Source: an uncultured Propionibacteriaceae bacterium (GTDB taxonomy: Bacteria; Actinomycetota; Actinomycetes; Propionibacteriales; Propionibacteriaceae). From it: DNA of 13,332 nt. The first letter of the stretch is position 1. Each line of letters opens with the position of its first letter. Under the pieces are notes generated by a model. The model searched no databases. It saw only the letters and a program-made list of their open reading frames with translations, and was not told the DNA's origin. The translations under genes were made by a program, and so were the position numbers. The DNA is taken from positions 1 to 13,332 of the forward strand of contig CAMCJC010000034.1 in assembly GCA_945875065.1 (NCBI GenBank), in the 5' to 3' direction. This document shows positions 1 through 6,711 of the stretch, piece by piece.

Positions 1-458
1 CCCCTAGCCACACACACCCCCATTCACCCAAAACGGCGATTCGCGCCCACAAGGGGCGGCCGCGCAGGCTGGCGTCTTCCGAGAGGAGGTCTTGAGGGAT
101 GCTCCGGGCGCTGTCAGCAACGATCTACGCGACAGACCCGGGTCAAGAGCCTAAGACGGCATCAGGGGATGCCGGCTCCACGGACTTCGCATCGATCCTC
201 TTGCTCGTGGTCCGCGTCGCTTCTGCGGGCTATTGGCTGTTCCTGGAAGAATCCGCCCTCTTCGGGCCGGATAAGGTCACTAAACGCCTAGTCGACGCCC
301 TGCCCCATCTAGTTACCGGTCCGATGCTGAGCATTCTGGTATTCCCGCGGCGCTTAATCCCCGAGGCCACGACGAGACAACTGGGTATCCCTAATCGGGG
401 CGTAGCCGGCAGTATCGGTCATTGGCTTCACATCGACGATACTGCCGCAATAGCCATT
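1..458. other. Non-annotated stretch downstream of the SDR gene
   Basis: I recognise no gene here. A plus-strand frame opens at an ATG at 99, preceded by a perfect AGGAGG at 84-89 (9-nt spacing), and stays open far into the antisense of the SDR gene. Its first 120 residues resemble no family I know, and the openness after 459 is the usual antisense effect of a GC-rich gene. A second frame through 8-154 ends in TAA at 152-154 and could be the tail of a short or decayed gene. A nested hairpin at 147-178 is listed separately. Either a small lineage-specific protein or decayed coding sequence is possible. Confidence 0.4.
147..178. repeat. Nested hairpin
   Basis: An inner stem GGCATC (158-163) pairs with GATGCC (168-173) around the tetraloop AGGG. 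An outer stem GAGCC (147-151) pairs with GGCTC (174-178), with a 6-nt bulge on the 5' side. No T-run follows on either strand, so it is at best a weak terminator. A stop codon in one plus-strand frame (152-154) falls in the bulge. It lies about 280 nt past the end of the SDR gene, too far to be its obvious terminator. Confidence 0.4.
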
Positions 459-1235
459 TCACCGAACGAAACCGCCCTCGGTGTTGATGACCTGGCCGGT
501 GACCCAGCGACCGTCGTCGCTAACGAGCCACTCGATAAGGCGGGCGGGATCGTCGGGCTCCCCCCAGCGACCGAAGGGGAACCGATCGGCGACCTGCTCG
601 CGCATTTCGTCGGTGACATAGGAGTCGGAGTCGACAGGGCCGGGGTTGACGCAGTTAACGGTGATGCCGCGGGGTGCGAGCTCGTGGGCCAGGGTCGCGG
701 TGATACCGACGAGTGCCGCCTTCGACGCCCCGTAGGCGATCTCGCCCGGCAGCGGGCCGAGGTTCTGGCCGGACGTCATCATGACTACGCGGCCTCCAGG
801 CCGGCCGTCGTGCTGCGCCGCGAACTCCTTGCACAGCAGGAGGGTGGAGCGCGCGTTGACGGCCCAGTGGGCATCGAGGGTCTCGGCGGTCTGCTCCAGC
901 AGGGGCCCATCACCCCCGGAGCGCGCATGGTTCGCCACCAGCGCGTCGACGTGCCCGAACACCTCGCGCGCCTGGGCGAAGAGCCGGGCAGGGGCCTCGG
1001 GCTCGGCAAGGTCGCCCCCGAAGGCCGCGACACGACGTCCCGGCAGCAGCTTGTCCCGAACCCCGGCGACGACGGCATCGATGTCGTCGGCGCCCCAAGG
1101 CTGCTCGACGTCGTGCGGTGCGTGATGGGCTAGGACCAGGTCGAAGCCGCGCGCGGCAAGGCGGGATGCGATCGCGAACCCGATCCCGCCCCGTCGTGAA
1201 ACCCCGGTGACAAGCGCAACTCTGGACTGTTCCAT
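459..1235 (-). CDS. SDR family oxidoreductase (FabG-like)
   Basis: A classical short-chain dehydrogenase/reductase of 258 residues, the normal family length; probably a soluble cytosolic NAD(P)-dependent oxidoreductase. The N-terminal Rossmann cofactor motif is TGVSRRGGIG (residues 10-19), two residues longer than the usual TGxxxGIG, a spacing I associate with a subgroup found in actinobacteria and bacilli. The NNAG position reads VANHA. The catalytic Ser is S155, and Y168-G-A-S-K172 is the YxxxK motif. GITVNCVNPGPVDSD and a C-terminal GQVINTEGG match the family. The ATG at 1235 is chosen because AGGA lies 7 nt upstream; a TTG two codons earlier would be only 1 nt from it. Basic residues at 14-15 weakly suggest NADPH. 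It is often annotated 3-oxoacyl-ACP reductase, but with no fatty-acid neighbours the substrate is unknown. It is transcribed alone, opposite to mpg. Confidence 0.93.
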   Translation of the reverse strand: MEQSRVALVTGVSRRGGIGFAIASRLAARGFDLVLAHHAPHDVEQPWGADDIDAVVAGVRDKLLPGRRVAAFGGDLAEPEAPARLFAQAREVFGHVDALVANHARSGGDGPLLEQTAETLDAHWAVNARSTLLLCKEFAAQHDGRPGGRVVMMTSGQNLGPLPGEIAYGASKAALVGITATLAHELAPRGITVNCVNPGPVDSDSYVTDEMREQVADRFPFGRWGEPDDPARLIEWLVSDDGRWVTGQVINTEGGFVR

Positions 1236-1278
1236 ACGCAAATCCTACCGCCACCGCCCACCCAGCACCACCACCCAT

Positions 1279-1284
1279 ATTATG
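1279..1284 (-). promoter_or_regulatory. Possible -10 box of the SDR gene
   Basis: On the minus strand CATAAT lies about 44 nt upstream of the ATG at 1235, in an otherwise very GC-rich context, and would give a leader of roughly 35-40 nt. No convincing -35 is seen. An inverted pair ATGCA (1282-1286) and TGCAT (1304-1308), 17 nt apart, brackets the spacer and could be an operator. Both are short and may be chance. Confidence 0.3.
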
Positions 1285-1533
1285 CAAGTTTGGCGGGTTA
1301 TCATGCATGCTCGCATTCTTCCTCCACTAAGCAGTACCCAGAAACGCTATCGAGACTCCAACCGAACTCACGCCTCAACAGCCAGCGTCTTAGCCTTCTG
1401 GCAACCACCTGAACGCCATTGAAACATTATGGCCACTCATCCCAAGAAACCAGTAAAGCCAATCAAGAACACCCCAACACAAACCCCACGACGTGATACC
1501 AAACAAACCTTCACTTCCAGACTTGCCCCCTAA

Positions 1534-1640
1534 GGCCTGTCCTGAAAGTGCTATTCTCGACCAGGCTGGCCGAGACGCTAAGAGCGCCAGATCACCCGAC
1601 CCAGACCACCACGGGCACGGCACGACTTTCGCAACAGACC
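1534..1640. mobile_element. MITE-like element with imperfect terminal inverted repeats
   Basis: The left end reads GGCCTGTCCTGAAAGT (1534-1549). The right end, read inward on the minus strand, is GGTCTGTTGCGAAAGT (1640-1625). They match at 12-13 of 16 positions, with GG, CTGT and GAAAGT conserved. Just inside the left end is a hairpin (1555-1575) with arms TCTCG/CGAGA and CCA/TGG. The GGnCTGTTGCGAAAG type of end resembles terminal repeats of IS5-group insertion sequences. At 107 bp it cannot encode a transposase, so it would be a non-autonomous derivative or an internally deleted IS. No clear target-site duplication is seen. The IS5 attribution is an inference from memory of end sequences. 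Confidence 0.45.
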
Positions 1641-1867
1641 CAGTCCGACGGAGGTCGATGGGCATCGCGTGACGCCGGTCAGCGTAGGTGCGGGCGCACG
1701 GCCCGGCGTTGAGCACTTGCCCGGTCAGCACCACCATGCAGGGCGTTGACGAGTTCCGTCGCGACTCGCTCGGGAGCAGTTCGGTTATGCGTCGACCCCA
1801 GAGTGCGCGAGATTTCACGGACCTTATCTAGCCGACCTTGAGGGCATTGCGTGCATAGGATGGGGCG

Positions 1868-2542
1868 ATGACAGCACAGCCGACCCCCGAGAGGGTGCGG
1901 GAGTTGCTCTTGCCCGACCCCGTCGCGGTAGCCCCGATGCTGCTGGGCGCGACGCTGACCGCCGTAGACGAGGAAGGAACGGTGAGCGTGCGGCTGACCG
2001 AAGTGGAGGCGTACCGCGGCGCGGCCGACCCGGGCTCGCACGCCTACCGCGGCCGCACCGACCGCACCGCCACGATGTTCGCCGAAGCAGGCGCGGTCTA
2101 CGTCTATTTCACCTATGGCATGCATCACTGCGTCAACCTGGTGTGCGGGCCAGCCGACATCGCGGGGGCGGTGCTGCTGCGCGGCGGGGAGGTGATCGAC
2201 GGGTTAGGGCTGGCCAGGCGAAGGCGTTCCGCCGCCCGCGCCGACCGGGACCTGGCCCGCGGCCCGGCCCGCCTGTGTGCCGCGCTCGGCCTCACTCGCA
2301 GCGACGACGGCGTCCGCCTCGGCCCGCCCGGCTCCCGACTGAGCCTAATCCCAGCGCCCGAGCCCGCAGGACGAGTGTCGGCCGGTCCCCGCACCGGCGT
2401 CTCCGGTCCCGGAGGGGACGGCGAAATCTACCCGTGGCGGTTCTGGCTGACCGGCGACCCCACGGTCTCCCCCTACCGCCCGGCCAAGCCCCGGTTCAGA
2501 CAGTCAGAGGCGGCTGGTCCGGGAAGGCCCCGCCGTCGATAG
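1868..2542 (+). CDS. mpg: 3-methyladenine DNA glycosylase (AAG/MPG family)
   Basis: A monofunctional base-excision repair glycosylase that removes alkylated purines such as 3-methyladenine and hypoxanthine from DNA. At 224 residues it is usual for bacterial AAG proteins. The catalytic region reads TEVEAY, with E47 matching human AAG E125 and Y49 matching Y127. SHAYRG supplies H58 (human H136), and VYVYFTYGMHHCVN (77-90) holds the intercalating tyrosine and N90 (human N169). ARGPARLCAALGL and the late YPWRFW are also family segments. The ATG is preceded by AGGA at 1857-1860 with 7-nt spacing. The C-terminal 15 or so residues are a basic Arg/Pro-rich tail of unknown value. nadE follows after 54 nt in the same direction, so co-transcription is possible but there is no functional link. 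Confidence 0.95.
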   Translation: MTAQPTPERVRELLLPDPVAVAPMLLGATLTAVDEEGTVSVRLTEVEAYRGAADPGSHAYRGRTDRTATMFAEAGAVYVYFTYGMHHCVNLVCGPADIAGAVLLRGGEVIDGLGLARRRRSAARADRDLARGPARLCAALGLTRSDDGVRLGPPGSRLSLIPAPEPAGRVSAGPRTGVSGPGGDGEIYPWRFWLTGDPTVSPYRPAKPRFRQSEAAGPGRPRRR

Positions 2543-2558
2543 CGGTTAGGGCGGCAGC

Positions 2559-2568
2559 CCATGCATGG
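2559..2568. promoter_or_regulatory. Palindrome CCATGCATGG upstream of nadE
   Basis: A perfect 10-bp palindrome lies in the 54-nt gap between mpg and nadE, 28 nt before the nadE start. It could be a small operator, but 10-bp palindromes with an ATGCAT core occur by chance, and other ATGCAT sites are nearby at about 2120 and 4080. No match to a known NAD regulator site is claimed. Confidence 0.2.
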
Positions 2569-2596
2569 CGTTTCCCGACCACGGTAGGTTCTTCCT

Positions 2597-3421
2597 ATGC
2601 GAGAACTGCAGCGAGTCATCATTGCGGAGATGGGCGTGGCGCCCGAGATTGACGCCGCCCAAGAGGTGGCACGTCGGGTGCAGTTCCTGGTGGACTACGC
2701 CCACACGGCCCGAGCTCGCGGGTTCGTGCTTGGAATCTCCGGAGGGGTCGACTCCACCCTGGCCGGGCGGCTCGGGCAGCTCGCCGCGGAAGCCCTCCGC
2801 GCTGAGGGCCAGGACGCGCAGTTCGTCGCCGTACGCCTGCCGTACCGGGTGCAGGCAGACGAGGCCGACGCCCAGGCCGCCCTCGCCTTCGTCGCCGCCG
2901 ACACCGAGTTGGCCCTCAACATCGCCCCCGGCACCGACGGCATCGCAGGCGAGTTCGCGACCGCTACCGGCCGCACGCTGTCCGATTTCGACAAGGGCAA
3001 CGTCAAAGCGAGGGTGCGGATGACCGCCCAGTACGCCATTGCCGCCGACCTCGGCCTACTGGTCATCGGCACCGACCAGGCGGCCGAATCCGTCTCCGGG
3101 TTCTTCACCAAGTTCGGCGACGGCGGCGCCGACGTCCTCCCGCTGTTCGGGCTCAACAAGCGCCAGGTCCGCCAGCTCCTGGCCCACCTCGGCGCGCCAG
3201 AGCCGCTGCGGGCCAAAGCCCCCACCGCAGACCTCCTCGACGGCAAGCCGCTGCAGGGCGACGAGGTGGAGTTGGGGCTGTCCTACGACATCATCGACGA
3301 CTACCTGGAAGGGCGGGAGGTAGCCGTCGATGCCGCCGAGACGATTGAGCGGCGCTACCTGGCGACGCGCCACAAGCGCACCACCCCAGCCACGATCCTC
3401 AACGACTGGTGGCGGGGTTAA
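2597..3421 (+). CDS. nadE: Ammonia-dependent NAD(+) synthetase
   Basis: It catalyses the last step of NAD synthesis: ATP-dependent amidation of nicotinic acid adenine dinucleotide, using ammonia. At 274 residues it equals the E. coli NadE type (275) and lacks the N-terminal nitrilase/glutaminase domain of the long glutamine-dependent enzymes typical of mycobacteria. The N-type ATP pyrophosphatase loop is S48-GGVDS. GNVKARVRM, then GTDQAAE, GFFTKFGDGGADVLPL, LNKRQVRQLL, KAPTADL and YDIIDDYLEG follow E. coli NadE closely to the end, including the HKR near the C-terminus. The ATG has a modest GTAGG upstream (8-nt spacing). The enzyme is homodimeric and cytosolic in known cases. It appears intact. 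Confidence in function is very high. Confidence 0.97.
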   Translation: MRELQRVIIAEMGVAPEIDAAQEVARRVQFLVDYAHTARARGFVLGISGGVDSTLAGRLGQLAAEALRAEGQDAQFVAVRLPYRVQADEADAQAALAFVAADTELALNIAPGTDGIAGEFATATGRTLSDFDKGNVKARVRMTAQYAIAADLGLLVIGTDQAAESVSGFFTKFGDGGADVLPLFGLNKRQVRQLLAHLGAPEPLRAKAPTADLLDGKPLQGDEVELGLSYDIIDDYLEGREVAVDAAETIERRYLATRHKRTTPATILNDWWRG

Positions 3422-3471
3422 GCGTCGCGGCCATGAAATTCGTGATCCCGGCGGGTTAAGGCCTCGCGGTG

Positions 3472-3932
3472 ATGCGGTGCACGGTCATCGTGATTCCGCC
3501 GCCGAGGCCCCATTCGCTCTGGCTCTCGCCGCCGGCCTCTTCCGAGAGCCTGATGGGGAGCGTTTCCGCGCGCTGCTTTCCGAGCGCGGAAACGCTAATA
3601 TCCGCCCCAGTTATCTGGAACTAACGATCGTGTTGAGCAGCCGAGGCGTGTCCAACGTGGCTGCCATAGTCGATGCGGTGCTCGCGGGTCTTCGCATTGA
3701 GATACCGCCGCTCACGCCCAGCCAGGCTCGGATCGCCCATGAGGCCTACCAGGGGTTTGGCCGAGGCAGTGAACATCCGGCAAAGCCGAACTTTGGCGAC
3801 TGCATCACCTACGCACTGGCCAACGACCTAGACGAGCCCTTGCTGTTCAAAGGTGACGACTTCAGCCACAAGGATCTCCTGCCTGCGATATGGCCTCGCT
3901 TCGACTTCCTTAGGTGGGCGCCGGCGCGCTGA
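3472..3932 (+). pseudogene. Orphan VapC-type PIN-domain toxin, N-terminus broken
   Basis: The C-terminal four-fifths is a clear VapC ribonuclease of the rhizobial/actinobacterial type: FREPDGERFRALL, then PSYLELTIVL with an acidic residue (codon 3618), NFGDCITYALA with Asp at 3798, and LLFKGDDFSHKD with Asp at 3855 and 3858. The first strand, which should read like M-x-V-I-D-T-S-A, is damaged. An ATG at 3472 opens in another frame and gives MRCTVIVI; the toxin frame takes over at a GAT (3492) reading DSAA. One missing base near 3490-3494 would join them. Even then the gap from that Asp to the EPD is about 15 residues instead of about 10. In the toxin frame the only nearby start is a GTG at 3477 with no good ribosome site. 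No VapB antitoxin gene lies in the 50 nt after nadE. An active protein from the GTG cannot be excluded. Confidence 0.6.
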
Positions 3933-4176
3933 GGACTTGCGCTCCCGCGTAACCATCCAGATGACGCCGGCGAGCTCCCTTCGTCTCACGGCTCTTGACA
4001 GAAGCCCGTACGGCTCCGAAAGTCGCCGAATCTTGCCGGCTGGCTGGGTGATATCCTGTTTAGTTACTACTCACACGCCATGCATCGCAAGATCGACCTG
4101 ATCGCCGGGCTCGTCGTCCCCGATCCGCTCAATCGCGCCGGATGTGCCTCCCGGCCCTACTCGGCAAGGAGCAACC

Positions 4177-4437
4177 ATGCTGACCTTCAAGCGGGTAATC
4201 GCAGGAGCCGTGACCGGAATGCTGCTGACCGCGATCCTCTGGACGCTGTGGCTCCTCGTTTCTTGCTGCGCCGCGATGATGGGCGGCCATGACGCTGACA
4301 TGCTTGGTGCGCATGTCAGCGCCGGGGAGCACGGCTTCCATGTCGAGATTCAAGTGCTGGTTCTGCTGACGCTGCTGGGTGTCGGTGCGGTCGCGGGAAG
4401 CACCGTCAACGTGTTTCGTTCCCGACCGAAAGCCTGA
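4177..4437 (+). CDS. Small two-helix membrane protein rich in Cys/Met/His
   Basis: I do not recognise this 86-residue protein. A hydrophobic helix spans about 7-33 and ends in CCAAMM; a second spans about 56-79; a short basic tail FRSRPKA follows. The N-terminal TFKR and basic C-terminus place both ends inside, leaving an external loop of about 20 residues (34-55) containing M34, M35, H38, D39, D41, M42, H46, E51, H52 and H55, next to C30-C31. That density of soft-metal ligands suggests metal binding, but no known family motif is seen. AAGGAG at 4166-4171 with 5-nt spacing fixes the ATG at 4177; an in-frame GTG at 4144 lacks such a site. It stands alone, after the VapC remnant and convergent with the HhH gene. 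Confidence 0.72.
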   Translation: MLTFKRVIAGAVTGMLLTAILWTLWLLVSCCAAMMGGHDADMLGAHVSAGEHGFHVEIQVLVLLTLLGVGAVAGSTVNVFRSRPKA

Positions 4438-4443
4438 GCCCGC

Positions 4444-4480
4444 CGCCAGTCGCCTGGCGCGCTGGTGCGTTAGGCACCAG
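4444..4480. terminator. Tandem hairpins between convergent genes
   Basis: Two hairpins fill the 49-nt gap between convergent genes. The first is CGCCAG-TCGC-CTGGCG (4444-4459). The second is CTGGTGC-GTTAG-GCACCAG (4462-4480). Neither is followed by a strong T-run on either strand. Their position 7 nt after one stop codon and 7 nt beyond the other argues for a bidirectional terminator of the U-poor actinobacterial kind. Confidence 0.6.
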
Positions 4481-4486
4481 GTTAAG

Positions 4487-5125
4487 TCAGTAAACAATCA
4501 GGCGGTCGGCGATGGCGTCGTAAGTACCCATGTCGAGGCCGCCGACGCGCCAGAGATCATCGGGTTCGGTGAAGCGCCCTAGTTCCTGCCTGGCTGCAAC
4601 GATCGATTCCGCCTGTTCCTTTGACAGCTCCAGCGCCCAAGCGAGACCGGGGGCGGTTAGGGAGTTGATGTCGACGAGACCGCCGTCGTCGTACTGCCTA
4701 GGCAAGTCGGGGCGTCCGATCCGCAGCTGCCTGGCTAGGCCCGGATCGTTGTGAGCGAGTTGGGCAGCCTCGTGGCGTCGCTTGCGGGCGGCCTCGGCCT
4801 GCTCCAGGACGAACTCGTTCTGCGCTCCGGGTCCGAGCATGGCGTACGGCGTCGGCCCCCATTTGGCCTTCGGGGCCTCTAGCGAGACGTATGTCATCAC
4901 TCCAACCATATTGAGCAGGTTCGCGAACAGCACCGCGCCGCCGATAGTGATTGTGGGCGCTACGAAGAACGATATGAAGGTGAGGATGCTGGAGAACGCT
5001 ACGACGGCCCAGTCAAGGGGGCGCCCTCGCTTCCCCGCCACGGTGATGGCAGAGGGCAACGAAAGCCAGCCCGCGGAAAAGACGGGCAGCACCCAGAGCC
5101 ACACCGGCGGACGTCTCGGACCCAT
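4487..5125 (-). CDS. Membrane protein with C-terminal helix-hairpin-helix domain
   Basis: A 212-residue protein of unknown function. Three hydrophobic helices lie at about 8-30, 36-53 and 55-77. A linker follows with a charged helix, QNEFVLEQAEAARKRRHEAA. The last 61 residues form a ComEA-like HhH module: VDINSLTAPGLAWAL, then KEQAESIVAAR, GRF, and DDLWRVGGLDMGTYDAI. HhH modules usually bind DNA backbone without sequence preference, and in some proteins serve protein contacts. The start is fixed by a perfect AGGAGGT just upstream (5129-5135) of the ATG at 5125; longer in-frame starts have no such support. It is 194 nt after the GT87-like gene on the same strand, so it may have its own promoter. 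The side of the membrane holding the HhH domain is not clear from the charges. Confidence 0.85.
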   Translation of the reverse strand: MGPRRPPVWLWVLPVFSAGWLSLPSAITVAGKRGRPLDWAVVAFSSILTFISFFVAPTITIGGAVLFANLLNMVGVMTYVSLEAPKAKWGPTPYAMLGPGAQNEFVLEQAEAARKRRHEAAQLAHNDPGLARQLRIGRPDLPRQYDDGGLVDINSLTAPGLAWALELSKEQAESIVAARQELGRFTEPDDLWRVGGLDMGTYDAIADRLIVY

Positions 5126-5304
5126 CGCACCTCCTAAACTCAGGCAAGGCACCACGCTTCTTGACAAGGTTACAAGGCCTCTGGGGCTCGCGGGACCTGA
5201 GTAACCCGCATCCGCCCCTGAAACGCCGGTTTCCTCCGACAGCCACGTAGCCTCGACCAAAACCATGGAGGCGACGATGCACTGCGAACCCCAGCGGCAG
5301 CCCT

Positions 5305-5316
5305 GCCAGGCCTGGC
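5305..5316. repeat. Perfect palindrome after the GT87-like gene
   Basis: GCCAGGCCTGGC is a 12-bp perfect palindrome starting 4 nt past the stop codon of the GT87-like gene, in GC-rich sequence with no T-run. It could be part of a weak terminator, though a fold without a loop would lose its central pairs. Confidence 0.25.
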
Positions 5317-5319
5317 CCC

Positions 5320-6666
5320 TTACCCGAGGCGAACCAGCCGCTCGCCTTCGTTCAGCACTCCGCCGATGGGGTCCGGCACGTCCGGGGTGCGGACCCGGTC
5401 ACGCGACGGCCTGGACGCGTCCGCTAGGCACGCTCCGATCAGCCACACCTCAACCGCGACCCGCACTAGCAGCGCCAGGAAGTAGACGTTCCCCGCCGTC
5501 CCGTCCTTGAGATGCCCCGCCAGGTAGCCCCACACGGCGGCCCAGTACAGGATCTGCGTCGACGTGAACGCGACCAGCTCCGTCCGCCCCGGCCGTGCCA
5601 AAACCAGCGCGAACAGCAGCCACAGCGCCGTCTGCGGGGTGTATGTCGGCCCGAACAGGGCTACGACGAACAGGAACACCGCGACCAGCGTCCCCACGCG
5701 TGGCCGCAACCGACGCACATAAGCCCACGCCGCAATCGCACTCAACACGATGCACGCCAGCAGGAATCCCAGTGCCCCCGCCTCGCGGACCTGCCACCCG
5801 AACAGCTGCGCCGCGAACGACAAGGACCCATACCCCAACGGCTTGGTGATCTCCAAGCGGTAAAAGTTGAACAGCACCGGCCAGCTGTGCAGCAGCAACG
5901 GCAGGTTGATCGCCAGCACGGTCCCCACGGTCCCGCCCACGAATACCCCCAGCTGCGACACCTTCCCCCGAAGCCCAATCGCCAGCGCGACGGCGAGCGC
6001 CGCCACCAGCGACAACGTCGCCGCACCCGCCGCTAGGCCAAACACGATCCCGGCGACGGCGATCCGCCCCCGCGTGAACTGCAACAGCCCGTAAGCGACC
6101 AGAAACACGGCGAGCAGGTCGTAGGAGATCAACCCCGACGCGAGCACCACCGGAGAGGCTGCGATCAGCATCCCGTCCCACGTCGGTGCCCGCGTGCCCC
6201 GCGACCCGCGTCCCAACAGGCTCGTGCACACCACCAGGCCGAGGAAGCACAGGAACAGCACCAGGGCCGTCAGCGCGAAGAACACCTCCGCGTTCACGAT
6301 TGCCTCGGCCCCCGGCGACGGCGTCGGTCCCCACCCGGCGACGATCGGCACCACTTTGATCACGACCAGCAAAACCAACCCCAACAAGGGCGGATACACC
6401 ATCGGGTCGCTGCCCAGGGGCGAGGCCCCCTGCTCGAAATGCTGCCCCGTCCAGGCGATCGGGATGTCCGAATAGCACAGCCGGATGAACGAGTTCACCG
6501 TCGCCGCGCCCGAGGTCTGCACGCACGGGAGCTGGCGGAGCGTCAGCACTATGAACAGCACCGATGCCACCGCCAGCGTCCACGGTAACGGCCTGAACCA
6601 CATCCCACCGGGACGCGCGAACCGACCCATCGGACCGCCGAGCCCGGGCAGGAGCGCGTTTCTCAT
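5320..6666 (-). CDS. GT87-like polytopic membrane protein (DUF2029 type; Rv0051-like)
   Basis: A 448-residue integral membrane protein with about ten hydrophobic helices and short loops. The first external loop carries two Cys and ends in SDIPIAWTGQHFEQGASPLGSDPMVYPPL. Such an early loop, with an acidic residue and a YPPL segment, is typical of GT-C glycosyltransferases of the GT87/DUF2029 class, which use polyprenyl-phosphate sugars outside the membrane. It follows the PBP by 45 nt on the same strand, the order of ponA1-Rv0051 in mycobacteria, supporting the assignment and a role in envelope assembly. The ATG at 6666 is chosen because AAGG lies 8 nt upstream; an ATG two codons earlier is too close to it. 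The substrate is unknown and a catalytic residue cannot be named with certainty. Confidence 0.82.
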   Translation of the reverse strand: MRNALLPGLGGPMGRFARPGGMWFRPLPWTLAVASVLFIVLTLRQLPCVQTSGAATVNSFIRLCYSDIPIAWTGQHFEQGASPLGSDPMVYPPLLGLVLLVVIKVVPIVAGWGPTPSPGAEAIVNAEVFFALTALVLFLCFLGLVVCTSLLGRGSRGTRAPTWDGMLIAASPVVLASGLISYDLLAVFLVAYGLLQFTRGRIAVAGIVFGLAAGAATLSLVAALAVALAIGLRGKVSQLGVFVGGTVGTVLAINLPLLLHSWPVLFNFYRLEITKPLGYGSLSFAAQLFGWQVREAGALGFLLACIVLSAIAAWAYVRRLRPRVGTLVAVFLFVVALFGPTYTPQTALWLLFALVLARPGRTELVAFTSTQILYWAAVWGYLAGHLKDGTAGNVYFLALLVRVAVEVWLIGACLADASRPSRDRVRTPDVPDPIGGVLNEGERLVRLG

Positions 6667-6711
6667 GGGCATCACCTTAGAGGCTGGGCCGGACAAAAGA
6701 CCGCGACCCGA

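Larger units (their letters stand above)
1236..1867. other. Gene-free divergent region with A/C-rich tract and MITE-like element
   Basis: No credible gene lies between the divergent SDR and mpg genes. The part at about 1250-1533 is much poorer in GC than the rest of the window and very strand-asymmetric: in 1441-1530 I count 36 C, 35 A, 10 T and 9 G. A minus-strand frame through 1390-1818 is open, but there it encodes a Trp/Gly-rich string with no family resemblance and runs through the repeat-bounded element at 1534-1640. The frame on the minus strand ending at 1679 (ending AVRPHLR) is also unrecognised. This looks like decayed or inserted accessory DNA. Confidence 0.5.

Noticed and set aside
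99..1133. 344-codon plus-strand frame
   Set aside because: From 459 onward it is antisense to a complete SDR gene with all its motifs; its openness reflects GC-rich codon bias. Only the part before 459 remains undecided.
1390..1818. 142-codon minus-strand frame in the SDR-mpg gap
   Set aside because: It runs through the repeat-bounded element and the A/C-rich tract, gives a Trp/Gly-rich composition unlike any family I know, and has no clear ribosome site.
1860..1871. Three-codon frame ATG GGG CGA TGA overlapping the mpg start
   Set aside because: Too short to judge and easily chance; the mpg start is explained by AGGA at normal spacing.
3995..4000. TTGACA as a -35 box for the small membrane protein
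   Set aside because: It matches the consensus, but the -10 position 17 nt later reads GAAAGT, and the gene starts more than 150 nt downstream.
5450..6601. 383-codon minus-strand frame inside the GT87-like gene
   Set aside because: Gly/Val/Arg/Asp-rich shadow frame of a gene with clear membrane helices in the other frame.
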